Source: CBDIDH01 sp965277595
GTDB lineage: Bacteria; Planctomycetota; Planctomycetia; Isosphaerales; Isosphaeraceae
Assembly: GCA_965277595.1 (NCBI GenBank)
Contig: CBDIDH010000002.1
Coordinates: 4,650,001 to 4,714,000 of the forward strand
DNA length: 64,000 nucleotides
Direction: 5' to 3'
Below the pieces are notes generated by a model that was given only the letters and a program-made list of their open reading frames with translations, was not told where the DNA came from and made no database searches. Below are positions 16,433-24,699 of the stretch, piece by piece. Within the stretch, counting starts at the first letter, position 1. Each line of letters begins with the position of its first letter. The position numbers and the translations under genes are program-made.

Positions 16433-17194
16433 ATGCCACCGTTCGTGCTCAACATCCTGATCGTGGCGATCATCCTGGCGATGACGTACGCGTTGATGAG
16501 CGAAGGGCTCTGGGGGGCGGCGTTGATGTTTTTCAACGTGGTCTTCGCCGGTCTTGTCGCGTTCAACTTTTATGAGCCGCTGGCGGCCTTGCTGGCGACG
16601 AATGTCGAGTTCATCTCGGGATTCGCCGACACACTTTGCCTGATGTCGGTCTTCATGGTCACGCTGGTGATTCTCAGGCTCACGACCGAGACGATCGCGC
16701 CGGCGATGGTTCGGTTCCCGTCGCCGGTTTACCACATCGGGCGGATCGTCTTTGGGCTCGCCTGTAGCGTGGTGACGATGGCGATCTTGCTCGTTTCCTT
16801 TGAAACAGCGCCGGTGCACAAGAAGGTGTTTGGCCATGTCGATTATGAGTTCAAGCCCCCCTTCGGGCTTGGGCTCGACCATCAGTGGCTGGGATTCTTC
16901 CAGTACAGCACGGGCCTGATTTTCGCCGAGTATGATTCGGGAAAGCGCGACCCCTTCGCCGAATATGGAACGGCCAACGTGTTTGACCCCCGTTCCGAGT
17001 GGCTCCTTCAGCATCAGGACGCCCGTCCTTACGGCGAAGCGGCCGACCTGGTTCTCGGGGCCGACTCTGCCCCGCCCCCCGCCGCCGCCGGAGGAGGTGC
17101 CGCCGCCGGTGGCATGCCCGGTCCCGGCGGCATGCCCGGTCCCGGCGGGATGATGCCAGGCATGCCACCGCCCGCGCCCGCCGTGAAGAATTAA
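16433..17194 (+). CDS. CvpA-like integral membrane protein with Gly/Pro/Met-rich tail
   Basis: A 253-residue protein with four hydrophobic segments (about residues 5-24, 27-47, 64-84 and 100-124), an arrangement and spacing typical of CvpA-family membrane proteins, which are common in planctomycetes; the role of CvpA is poorly defined (colicin V production, membrane homeostasis). The soluble part (125-205) has no motif that I know, and the C terminus (about 213-250) is a low-complexity repeat of GGMPGPGG and Pro-rich units. It follows the PilB-like gene on the same strand after 212 bp filled by a heptamer hairpin. Family assignment is by topology and general pattern only. Confidence 0.6.
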   Translation: MPPFVLNILIVAIILAMTYALMSEGLWGAALMFFNVVFAGLVAFNFYEPLAALLATNVEFISGFADTLCLMSVFMVTLVILRLTTETIAPAMVRFPSPVYHIGRIVFGLACSVVTMAILLVSFETAPVHKKVFGHVDYEFKPPFGLGLDHQWLGFFQYSTGLIFAEYDSGKRDPFAEYGTANVFDPRSEWLLQHQDARPYGEAADLVLGADSAPPPAAAGGGAAAGGMPGPGGMPGPGGMMPGMPPPAPAVKN

Positions 17195-17216
17195 TTGAGT
17201 GAGCGCGGTTGTTGGA

Positions 17217-17321
17217 AGGGCAAAGGTCATAAGGACAAAAGGCAAAGGAAAACATCTGCCCTCTGCCCTCTGCCCTCTGCCCTCTGCCCTCTGCCCTCTG
17301 CCCTCATGGCCTTTGCCCTGG
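17217..17321. repeat. GGGCAAA/CTGCCCT heptamer hairpin
   Basis: Outer arms AGGGCAAAGGTCATAAGG (17217-17234) and its near complement CCCTCATGGCCTTTGCCCT (17303-17321). Inside is a tract of about six CTCTGCC units in exact 7-bp tandem (17255-17305). It lies between convergent genes. Confidence 0.7.
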
Positions 17322-17336
17322 AGTGAAGCCAGCCAA

Positions 17337-17909
17337 TCAGCGCGGCGCAAGAGCCTGGGAGCCAAACGAGCGAAGCTCGACGAGATCGAGCCGGACGGTG
17401 GTCGAGTTGCCGACGACCTGTTGCTGGACCTTGTACGCGGCGACCTGACGCGTGGTCGACTCGAAGACGAAGAGAGGCGCCCAGCCGTCGCCGTAAGTGC
17501 TTGCGGAGCCGGTCGGAACCGAGCCGGTGGTCATCAGGAAGTGAGGGCGGGGACCGGTGTCGAGGTCGATCTTGAAGTCGGCCACGAGGTCACGCTCGCC
17601 AAAGGCGCCAAGGACCGAGGTGCTGCCGACGGATTGGCGGATCGTCGGGATTGTGGCGTGGAGTTTGCCACTGCGATAGTCGAGATAATAGATCGCATCC
17701 TGCGCGACCTGAATCTTGGTACTCTCGTTGTAGCGAATGAAAGTCGGACCCGACGTCAAAATCGAATCGTCCGAACGATCGCCGCCACTGGCCCTGAGCG
17801 TCGGCGTTCGAACGCCCGCCGCGAGCAAGAGCCCAAGCGCCAGGCCGGCGGTCAGCGTGACAGCGTGAGAGACCTGGGACGATCGGAAGAAAGACCTCGG
17901 GGTCGTCAT
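17337..17909 (-). CDS. Exported protein of unknown function
   Basis: A 190-residue protein with an N-terminal hydrophobic signal or anchor at about residues 16-35 ('VTLTAGLALGLLLAAG'). The mature part has beta-strand sequence such as 'TFIRYNESTKIQVAQDAIYYLDYRSGKLHATIP' (read in parts), 'DFKIDLDTGPRPHFLMTTG' and 'APLFVFESTTRQVAAYKV'. I do not recognise a family, although planctomycete proteins with a tyrosine-rich 'YYLDYRSGKLHA' stretch are familiar to me. I chose ATG 17909 because GGAAGG stands 9 bp upstream; an ATG at 17918 has no spacing from it. The gene converges on the CvpA-like gene. Confidence 0.7.
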   Translation of the reverse strand: MTTPRSFFRSSQVSHAVTLTAGLALGLLLAAGVRTPTLRASGGDRSDDSILTSGPTFIRYNESTKIQVAQDAIYYLDYRSGKLHATIPTIRQSVGSTSVLGAFGERDLVADFKIDLDTGPRPHFLMTTGSVPTGSASTYGDGWAPLFVFESTTRQVAAYKVQQQVVGNSTTVRLDLVELRSFGSQALAPR

Positions 17910-18158
17910 GACGCGCATCCTTCCGCGAACTTCCAGGAGCGTCGGACCGGTCAACCAACCCGGCCACTCGCCGCGCATTTTGCTCCGAGAGGCGGAAACC
18001 GTCCAGACCAAGGTCCGCGCGGGAATTTTTTGAGGACGTGGCCGAGGACCGACTGAAAAAAATCAGGCGAGTAAAAAATTCGGTGGAATCGTCCAAAGGT
18101 CATGGCCTGGAGTCGATTCCGGCAACGCTCTTTCTGAATTGTTGACGGAGAGTCTGGA

Positions 18159-19712
18159 ATGATCGCGTCCGTGGGACTGCTTCTTGTCGCGGTGCTGGTG
18201 CAACAGGTGCCCCCGCCCGACGCCGCGCGGAAGGAGTCGGCCTCGCTGCGCGAGGAGTCGGCCGCGATTCTTGAGCGCGAGGCCGCGGAGGTGAAGGCGC
18301 TGGCGGATCGGCTGGCCTCGCGGGGCGATCGCCTCGGGGCCGAGGCGGTGCGCGGCACCTTGCCGCCGCCGACGATGACCGACGAGGGAGCCTCGCGGTT
18401 TCAGACGCTGCCGCCGATCGTCGGCGCGCGCAGTCCGGGGCTGGCGAACATTGGCGTTGCAGGAAAGACCGCCTCGGGTTGGAAGTCGGACCGCGAGGCC
18501 ATCCGGGCGACATCGGCGGCAAAATTCTTTGAACTGGCCACCAAAGCCGCGACGGCCCGACAGTACAGCCTCGCCGATTCGTGTCTCCGCAAGGTGATTG
18601 TCCGACAGCCCGAACACGCTGAAGCTCGTCGCCTCCTGGGGTTTGTGCCGTTCGAAGGCGGCTGGGCGACCCCGTACGCCGTGGCGCAGTTAAAGGCGGG
18701 CAAGACGCTGCACCCGACTTATGGATGGGTCAAGGCGTCGTGGGTTCCGCACCTTGAAGCGGGCGAGTTACCCAGCCGAGCGGGGCTTTCGCAGGGCCGC
18801 GAGGTCTGGGTGGCGGCCGACCTGGCCGATGCTGAGCGGAGCGACTGGGCCTCGGCCTGGGAAATTGACACCGAGCACTTTTTGATCCGGTCCAACGTTC
18901 CGCTCTCGGAGGCGATTGACTTCGGCCGGCACCTGGAAACGCTCAACCAGCTTTTCGAGTCGCTCCTTGCCGACGTGATTGGCGACGCTTCACCACTCGC
19001 CCAGCGGTTCCGCTCCAGGACGATGGTCGGCGAACGGCCCGACGAGCGGCACAAGGTCGCCTATTTCGCCAGCCGCGATCAGTTCGTGGAAAACCTGCGG
19101 GCGCGTCGGCCGGACATTGGCGAGAGTCTGGGAATCTATCTGCCGGCCGATCGAGGTCGGCGCGGGCAGGCGTACTTCTTCCGCGACAAGGCGGGGCAAA
19201 TTGACGTGACGGCGACGCTCTATCACGAGGTCTCGCACCAGCTTCTGTTCGAATCCGGGATCGCCGGGCCGAACGTCTACAAGAAGAACGTCGGCAATTT
19301 CTGGGTCTTTGAAGGACTGGGAACGTACTTTGAGACGTTCGCGATCGGCGACGATGGAGCGGTCGAGATCGGCGGAATGGTCGGTCCAAGGCTCGCCGCG
19401 GCGCGGCGGAACCTGGTCATGAAAGAGAGGATCGTCCCGCTCAAGACGTTCGTCAATTACAACGAGGCCGGCTTCATGGGAGGCGATGTTTTCCTGCATT
19501 ATCAGCAGGCGATCGCCCTGACGACGTTCTTGATGCAGGCGCGCGGAGGGGCGTATCGCGAGGGGTTTCTTGACTACGTCAAGGCCGCCTGCCAGGGGCA
19601 TCTGAAGGGGGGCGTCTCGGGAAAACCGCTCGATGTCCGCGTCGGCAAGCCTTACGCGGACATCGAGGCCGAGTTGCTTACCTACCTGAAGGATCACGAG
19701 CCGTCAAAGTAG
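18159..19712 (+). CDS. Secreted gluzincin-type metallopeptidase-like protein (DUF1570-like)
   Basis: A 517-residue exported protein. The N terminus has a short hydrophobic segment (1-16), then an Ala/Glu-rich helical region, a repeat-like region resembling TPR ('KFFELATKAATARQYSLADSCLRKVIVRQP' in parts), and a C-terminal peptidase domain with HEVSH at 356-360 and a glutamate in 'FWVFEGLGTYFE' at residue 385, giving the HExxH-x24-E arrangement of gluzincins. Such zinc proteins with a DUF1570-type domain are abundant in planctomycetes, with unknown substrates. The stop is 18 bp before the convergent rpsR stop. A following TPR-type helix region ends the protein. Confidence 0.8.
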   Translation: MIASVGLLLVAVLVQQVPPPDAARKESASLREESAAILEREAAEVKALADRLASRGDRLGAEAVRGTLPPPTMTDEGASRFQTLPPIVGARSPGLANIGVAGKTASGWKSDREAIRATSAAKFFELATKAATARQYSLADSCLRKVIVRQPEHAEARRLLGFVPFEGGWATPYAVAQLKAGKTLHPTYGWVKASWVPHLEAGELPSRAGLSQGREVWVAADLADAERSDWASAWEIDTEHFLIRSNVPLSEAIDFGRHLETLNQLFESLLADVIGDASPLAQRFRSRTMVGERPDERHKVAYFASRDQFVENLRARRPDIGESLGIYLPADRGRRGQAYFFRDKAGQIDVTATLYHEVSHQLLFESGIAGPNVYKKNVGNFWVFEGLGTYFETFAIGDDGAVEIGGMVGPRLAAARRNLVMKERIVPLKTFVNYNEAGFMGGDVFLHYQQAIALTTFLMQARGGAYREGFLDYVKAACQGHLKGGVSGKPLDVRVGKPYADIEAELLTYLKDHEPSK

Positions 19713-19730
19713 GTCGTCTCGCTGACTGGC

Positions 19731-19973
19731 TTATTCGCCGACGTAAGGAATCAAGGCCATGAACCGGGCGCGCTTGACGGCGTCGCTCGAGGCGCGCTGG
19801 AAGGCCGCGCAATTGCCGCTGCGCTTGCGGGAGAACATCTTGCTCTGGTTGGTGCAGAGCTTCTTCAAAAGGCTGACGTCCTTGTAGTCGACGTAGGCCG
19901 GACGCGGGCAACCTTCGGGAGTGCAGAACCGGCAGCGGTTCTTGCGGTTACGGCCAAACTTTTTCCTCGGCAT
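19731..19973 (-). CDS. rpsR: 30S ribosomal protein bS18
   Basis: An 80-residue bS18, which binds S6 and the central domain of 16S rRNA. The conserved core 'YVDYKDVSLLKKLCTNQSKMFSRKRSGNCAAFQR' is read in parts from residue 27 to 60, ending 'ARFMALIPYV'. Cysteines 14, 17, 22 and 40 ('CRFC', 'GCP', 'KLC') give the zinc-binding C+ version. ATG 19973 was chosen because the basic start 'MPRKKFGRNRKNRC' is family-like while upstream codons are not. Unlike the usual rpsF-ssb-rpsR-rplI operon, no partner gene is nearby. Confidence 0.96.
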   Translation of the reverse strand: MPRKKFGRNRKNRCRFCTPEGCPRPAYVDYKDVSLLKKLCTNQSKMFSRKRSGNCAAFQRASSDAVKRARFMALIPYVGE

Positions 19974-20124
19974 AGACCTGAAATCCTTGGACGAAACGGG
20001 GTTCCCTCGCGCCTTCGTCGGCCGCCCTTGCACGGAGCCTGATCCCTCGAAGGTGAAACCACGAAATTAAGGATTCGCACGGACCGTGTCAAGGGCAACG
20101 GGATTTTCCGAGGGAGATTTGCGA

Positions 20125-20268
20125 GGATCGATCACCGATGGCCAAGGACCGATGACCAATGGGGTGGCCGAAAGGGCAAAGGGCAAAGGGCAAAGGGCAA
20201 AGGGCAAAGACCAGAGGGCAAAGGGCAAAGGGCAAAGGGCAAAGACCAGAGGGCAAAGGGTCAACAAA
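20125..20268. repeat. TGACCRA and GGGCAAA heptamer array
   Basis: A short TGACC-type tract (20137-20160) followed by GGGCAAA units in exact 7-bp tandem (20173-20256), with GACCAGA variants at 20209 and 20244 that suggest a 35-bp higher-order duplication. It lies in the spacer between rpsR (minus) and the next minus-strand gene; the spacer 19974-20340 has no gene otherwise. Confidence 0.7.
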
Positions 20269-20340
20269 AACGAAGACGAGGCGCTGCGGGGGCAGGGCCG
20301 CGTCTTTGGGGTTCGGCGAATTGGACCGATGCCGACGTGA

Positions 20341-21306
20341 CTACGGGGTCAGCCCAAGCGGGCCGCCGGGGGGCGTTGTGGAGGTCGTCGTCGGGGGAAC
20401 GCCGACCATGACCTGGGCCTGGGCATTCACGGCCGCCTGACCGCGGGCCACGGGAGTCTTGATCCGCAGGATGAACGGGTTGCTCTCCAGGCTGAGATGG
20501 CCAACCTCGTCGGACGACCGGGCGGTCAGGTAATACGTGCCGTCGGGCAGATTGCTGAGCTTGATCGTATAGGTTCCCGCGGCGCTCACGGGCATCGTTC
20601 CGTAAACGGCGCCGGTCTTCTGGTCGACGATCTGAATCCAGACCTCGCCATCCTTCGAGGCACCGGCCGGATACGAGCCGACCATCGTGGGGGTGTGATC
20701 GGTGGTCAGGCCAAGTCGGCCGCCGTCGGTCTTGACGCCGTCCTTCGCGTGGAGCGAGGGGGATGTCGGCGTGATCATCGGCCGGCCGACGGCCAGGGTC
20801 GTCTGAAGAACGAGAGAGTAGTCGCCCCGGGCGAGAGTCGATGGCTGGATACTGTGAGAATCAACAAGGGCGAGCTGGTTCATGTCGTTCTGAAGCGCGG
20901 TGACTTCCTGAACGGTCGCGCCGGCTTTTTCCAGAACCAGGCCGAAGGAACGGCTCAGGTACTGGGCGTCTTGTGGACTCAGGTTGTTTTGCGGCATCAA
21001 CTTGCGGAGACCCGCGTTGAAGGCGTCAACCACCGGTCCGGTGGGAGCGTGCAACTCGGAGACGACGTTGTTGATGTCGGTCTGAAGTTGAGAGGTGACC
21101 TCGCCAGGGAGGAATCGGCTGGGATCTTCCTGCAAGAGGTAATAGGGCAGGTGCGCGATCCGAAGCTCTTTTTCCTTGTAGGTCTTGGGGAGATCCTCGA
21201 TCGAGATCGTCGTGTTGTACTTGGTGTAATTGCCTGCGCCGAGAAGACTTAACAGCGCGCGGCCTTCCAGACCTTCAGCCGAGGGGGAAAAGCGTCGGCG
21301 ATCCAT
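20341..21306 (-). CDS. LEPR-XLL-type surface or secreted protein with Ig-like end
   Basis: A 321-residue protein starting 'MDRRRFSPSAEGLEGRALLS', in which LEGRALLS (12-19) is the LEPR-XLL-type N-terminal motif found on planctomycete exported proteins. The middle is helical and resembles the LEPR-XLL protein at 43.4 kb in style ('VVSELHAPTGPVVDAFNAGL'). From about residue 200 a beta-sandwich-like segment occurs ('TYTIKLSNLPDGTYYLTARSSDEVGH'), like bacterial Ig-like domains, and the end is Thr/Pro-rich. No enzymatic motif seen. ATG 21306 is preferred because the motif normally lies within about 40 residues of the start. Confidence 0.75.
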   Translation of the reverse strand: MDRRRFSPSAEGLEGRALLSLLGAGNYTKYNTTISIEDLPKTYKEKELRIAHLPYYLLQEDPSRFLPGEVTSQLQTDINNVVSELHAPTGPVVDAFNAGLRKLMPQNNLSPQDAQYLSRSFGLVLEKAGATVQEVTALQNDMNQLALVDSHSIQPSTLARGDYSLVLQTTLAVGRPMITPTSPSLHAKDGVKTDGGRLGLTTDHTPTMVGSYPAGASKDGEVWIQIVDQKTGAVYGTMPVSAAGTYTIKLSNLPDGTYYLTARSSDEVGHLSLESNPFILRIKTPVARGQAAVNAQAQVMVGVPPTTTSTTPPGGPLGLTP

Positions 21307-21429
21307 CGCGCGAATCTCCTCGACATGCAAGAACGAAGGCGACATGAGCCTGGGGCCATCCTTGACCCCTCGGCCGGCGGTCTTTTACCAGAACCGCTCA
21401 AGTCTGGCCAGTCGGCTTCTGGGCTTACT

Positions 21430-21581
21430 CAGGGCTGTTTCCATCTCAGCTGATGACCGATGACCGAGAACCGATGACCGATGACCGAAAAAAGTTCGGC
21501 TAAGCTCTTGCCCATCCTTCCTGTTTTCGAATTTTCTTCGGTCATCGGTCATCGGTTATTCCCGAGAATGAAACAGCCCTG
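21430..21581. mobile_element. MITE family A, copy 1
   Basis: A 152-bp element with terminal inverted repeats CAGGGCTGTTTC (21430-21441) and GAAACAGCCCTG (21570-21581). It is flanked by a perfect 10-bp direct repeat TGGGCTTACT (21420-21429 and 21582-21591), a target-site duplication. The interior has a TGACCGA heptamer arm, a loop 'AAGCTCTTGCCCATC' and the complementary arm. The same structure occurs at 62336-62486. Ends in CAG with a 10-bp duplication suggest mobilisation by an IS4-type transposase (inference). Confidence 0.88.
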
Positions 21582-21630
21582 TGGGCTTACTCAGGGGTGA
21601 TTCTCTCGGAAATTGTGACTGATGACCAAT

Positions 21631-21757
21631 AGGGTTTTTGCGTATTAGGGACTGTTTTTGACGTAAGGTCAAAGGACACTAAGGACAAAGGGCGGATTTC
21701 CCATTTTGTCCTATGCCCTTCTGCCCTTTGATCTTACGGCTATTCCGCAACAACCCT
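21631..21757. mobile_element. MITE family C, copy 3
   Basis: A 127-bp element starting AGGGTTTTTGCGTATTAGGG and ending CTATTCCGCAACAACCCT, flanked by AAT on both sides (21628-21630 and 21758-21760). Excision restores GATGACCAATGACCATTGG, a heptamer hairpin. It has GGTCAAAGGACA arms like copies 1 and 2. Together with the MITE at 21430 it fills most of the spacer 21307-21931. Confidence 0.82.
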
Positions 21758-21931
21758 AATGACCATTGGTCATGGAACAGAGCGATATTGCAATCCTCCT
21801 GCCTGGAACCTGCCGGGCATTGGCGGGCGTCGGGCTCGGCCTTATACTAGGCAGGCTGGACCCACCCGGGAAGGCCGCCGAAGACGCGACGTCCGTCGTG
21901 TCGGTTTTGAAGCGAGACGGAGCCCCAACCG

Positions 21932-22975
21932 ATGCTCAGCCTGTTGACCCTGGCCGCCGTCCTCGCCGCCGCCGCCGCTCCCGAGCCCGCGGGGGTCGAC
22001 CCGGCCATCGCATCGGAAGCGCGGAGCCTGGAGGCCCGGCACCTCTCGAAGATCCGCCAGGTTACCGACCACTTTTCCAAGGCCGGCGAAGGCTACTTCC
22101 GGCCCGACGGCCGCGCCATCATTTTTCAGGCCGCGCGACCGGGTGAAGACGATTACCAGATCTATACCCTCGACCTCGCCGAAGGCGCCGAGCCAAGAAT
22201 GGTCAGCACGGGCAAGGGCAAGTGCACCTGCGCGTATTATCACCCGAGCGGCCGAAGCATTCTCTTCGCGTCGACCCACCTTGGCGTTGAGTCTTCCAGG
22301 GGCGGAACCGCCTCGAAAAAAGGACCGGCGTACAGCCGTTCGGAACGGTATAGCTGGGATTTCGACCCCGCGATGGACATCTTTCGAGCCGATCTCGACG
22401 GCCGGAACCTCGTCCGCCTGACCGATACCCCCGGCTACGACGCCGAGGGGAGCTATTCGCCCGACGGCTCGCGAATTATCTTCACGTCGCTCCGCGACGG
22501 AGATGCCGAGATCTACATCATGGACGCCGACGGCAAGAACGCGAGGCGGGTGACAAAGGCCCCCGGCTACGATGGCGGCCCCTTCTTCTCGCCCGACGGC
22601 AAGGCGATCATCTACCGGAGCGACCGCAAGCGGAACGACCTCCTTCAGGTCTATTGGAACAACCCCGAAGGGACCGCCGAACGTGCCTTGACGGATAACG
22701 ACGCCGTGAACTGGTGCCCCTTCTTCTATCCCGATAGCCGCCACATCATTTATACGACCAGTCTCCACGGTCATCGGAATTATGAACTCTACCTGATGGA
22801 TATTGAGACCGGCCGACAGGAGCGGATCACCTACCACGACGGCTTTGACGGCCTTCCGGTCTTCAGCGCTGATGGCAAACGGCTCCTGTGGACCTCGAAA
22901 GGCCGTACGGCCGACAAGACGAGTCAGCTTTTCCTCGCCGATTTCGAGCTGACGGCAGGTCCGACCAACCCCTGA
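21932..22975 (+). CDS. Exported TolB-like beta-propeller (PD40 repeat) protein
   Basis: A 347-residue protein with a signal peptide (1-15) and at least five PD40/WD40-like TolB propeller blades, each recognisable by a 'F(S/R)PDG' turn: 'YFRPDGRAIIFQ', 'YYHPSGRSILFAS', 'SYSPDGSRIIFTS', 'FFSPDGKAIIYRS', 'VFSADGKRLLWTS', alternating with 'IYTLDL', 'IFRADLDGRN', 'IYIMDADGKN'. Such propellers mediate protein or ligand binding in the periplasm; no TolA, TolQ or Pal genes are near, so it is not likely to be the Tol-Pal TolB itself. The gene is a single unit between MITEs and a DinB gene. Confidence 0.85.
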   Translation: MLSLLTLAAVLAAAAAPEPAGVDPAIASEARSLEARHLSKIRQVTDHFSKAGEGYFRPDGRAIIFQAARPGEDDYQIYTLDLAEGAEPRMVSTGKGKCTCAYYHPSGRSILFASTHLGVESSRGGTASKKGPAYSRSERYSWDFDPAMDIFRADLDGRNLVRLTDTPGYDAEGSYSPDGSRIIFTSLRDGDAEIYIMDADGKNARRVTKAPGYDGGPFFSPDGKAIIYRSDRKRNDLLQVYWNNPEGTAERALTDNDAVNWCPFFYPDSRHIIYTTSLHGHRNYELYLMDIETGRQERITYHDGFDGLPVFSADGKRLLWTSKGRTADKTSQLFLADFELTAGPTNP

Positions 22976-23053
22976 CCCGCCCGGCAAGGCCGATCAGAGT
23001 TGAATCGGACGGAACACGGTTTTGAGCCTTCTTTTCTCTGGTTTGAGGACGAG

Positions 23054-23551
23054 ATGCACGCGAAGGACGCCATTCTGGGAACGTACGCGATGGGCGAGCG
23101 GGTGATGTCGCGCTACCTTGAAGACCTGACCGACGCCGACCTGCTTTTGCGGCCGGTTCCCGGTCAGAACCACATCGCCTGGCAACTCGGCCACCTGATC
23201 CTCTCCGAACGGGGGATGGCCGAAGGGATCAAGCCGGGTTCCAGCCCCGCCCTGCCTGACGGATTTGAAGCCGCGCACGGCCGGGACGAGGATTCGACTC
23301 ATTCGGATGACCCGAACCGGTTCCTTAAAAAGCAGCAATACATTGACCTGATGACCGCCCAGCGCAATGCCACCAAGAGCGTCTTGAACGGACTGAGCGA
23401 GACCGATCTCGACGCCCCCGGCCCCGAACGCTTTCGCAAGAACGCGCCCACGGTCGGCGCTGTCTTGCTCCTGGCGGGAATGCACCCGTTGATGCACGTC
23501 GGCCAGTTTGTCGGCGTCCGTCGCAAACTCAGCAAGCCGATCGCCATCTGA
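23054..23551 (+). CDS. DinB-family (YfiT/DinB) putative metal-binding protein
   Basis: A 165-residue four-helix-bundle DinB-fold protein. The fold's conserved pattern is seen: 'WQLGHLILSE' with a metal-ligand histidine, and 'GMHPLMHVGQF' with two more histidines, which bind Ni or Zn in this superfamily. Members include thiol-dependent transferases and proteins of unknown function. I chose ATG 23054 instead of an upstream TTG since GAGGACGAG precedes it and the domain starts there. The stop is 14 bp ahead of cobT, so co-transcription is likely, though no functional link is known. Confidence 0.85.
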   Translation: MHAKDAILGTYAMGERVMSRYLEDLTDADLLLRPVPGQNHIAWQLGHLILSERGMAEGIKPGSSPALPDGFEAAHGRDEDSTHSDDPNRFLKKQQYIDLMTAQRNATKSVLNGLSETDLDAPGPERFRKNAPTVGAVLLLAGMHPLMHVGQFVGVRRKLSKPIAI

Positions 23552-23564
23552 TTGATTCATTCTG

Positions 23565-24659
23565 ATGGATGATTCCGGCGAGCCCATTCCGGCCGAGATC
23601 AGCGAGGCGCTCGCCTCGGTCGAGCGGCCCGACCTGGCCTGGGCCAATCGGGCCGCCGATCGACAGAGTCGGCTGACGATGCCCCCCGGCAGCCTCGGCC
23701 GGTTGCTCGACCTGGGCCGGCAGCTTGCCGCGATCCAGCGAACCGAAAGACCGGTCGGAGAGCCCTCGGTCGTCGCCGTCTTCGCCGCCGATCACGGCAT
23801 CGCGACGGCCGGAGTGAGTGCCTATCCGCGCGACGTCACCGGCCAGATGGTGGCCAATTACCTCCGTGGAGGCGCCGCGGTGAACGTCCTGGCGCGAAGA
23901 GTCGGCGCTCAGGTCAAGATCGCCGACCTCGGCATCGTGAACCGATCGGCGTTCGAGAATCTGAAGGGTTCCTTGCACGCGCACCCAGTCGGCCCGGGAA
24001 CCTGCAATTTCCTCGAAGGCCCGGCGATGTCGCGAGCCGACGCCTTCCGGGCCTTTCGCGTCGGCCTTGACCTGGGCGAACGCTGGACAGGAGCCGACGG
24101 TTTCCGCGTCGTTGCCCTCGGCGAGATGGGCATTGGCAACACCACGGCCGCCGCCGCGCTCGTCTCGGCCCTGACCGGCAAGGCCGCCGTTGAGGTCGTC
24201 GGCCGGGGGACGGGCGTTGACGATCGGGCTTTTCAGGTCAAGCGCGAGGCCGTCGCGGCGGCGGTCGAACGTCACACCGCCACGACGGCGGATCTCTGGG
24301 ACGTTCTCGCCCGGCTCGGCGGTTTTGAGATTCTCGGCCTGGCGGGCCTGGCGGTCGCCGCGGCGCGGGCAAGGGCGCTGGTGGTCCTGGATGGATTCAT
24401 CAGCAGCGCGGCGGGCTTGATCGCCGCGCGACTCTGCCCGGCGCTTCTTGGCTCCATCGTCGCCTCGCACGTCGGTCCCGAGCCGGGCCACCGGGTCGTG
24501 CTCGATGCGCTGGGCCTTCAGCCCTTGCTTGACCTCGGCCTGCGCCTTGGCGAAGGGACGGGCGCGACCCTGGCCCTTCCCCTGATCGCCTCGGCCGCGG
24601 ATATTCTTCGAGACATGGCGACCTTTGACGACGCCGGGGTTTCCGGCCCGACGGCCTGA
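23565..24659 (+). CDS. cobT: Nicotinate-nucleotide--dimethylbenzimidazole phosphoribosyltransferase CobT
   Basis: CobT makes alpha-ribazole phosphate from dimethylbenzimidazole and nicotinate mononucleotide, for the lower ligand of cobalamin. The 364-residue length fits the family. Motifs: 'MPPGSLGRLLDLG' near residue 38, 'VFAADHGIATAGVSAYP' near 68, 'GEMGIGNTTAAAALV' near 187, and the C-terminal 'GEGTGATLALPLI', holding the catalytic base glutamate. The cobalamin adenosyltransferase gene lies apart at 46.4 kb, so cobalamin functions are dispersed. The start ATG 23565 is 14 bp after the DinB gene stop. Confidence 0.96.
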   Translation: MDDSGEPIPAEISEALASVERPDLAWANRAADRQSRLTMPPGSLGRLLDLGRQLAAIQRTERPVGEPSVVAVFAADHGIATAGVSAYPRDVTGQMVANYLRGGAAVNVLARRVGAQVKIADLGIVNRSAFENLKGSLHAHPVGPGTCNFLEGPAMSRADAFRAFRVGLDLGERWTGADGFRVVALGEMGIGNTTAAAALVSALTGKAAVEVVGRGTGVDDRAFQVKREAVAAAVERHTATTADLWDVLARLGGFEILGLAGLAVAAARARALVVLDGFISSAAGLIAARLCPALLGSIVASHVGPEPGHRVVLDALGLQPLLDLGLRLGEGTGATLALPLIASAADILRDMATFDDAGVSGPTA

Positions 24660-24699
24660 CGAATGGGCTGTCGGGCTGGCTCGTGGAAGAATCGTTCGG

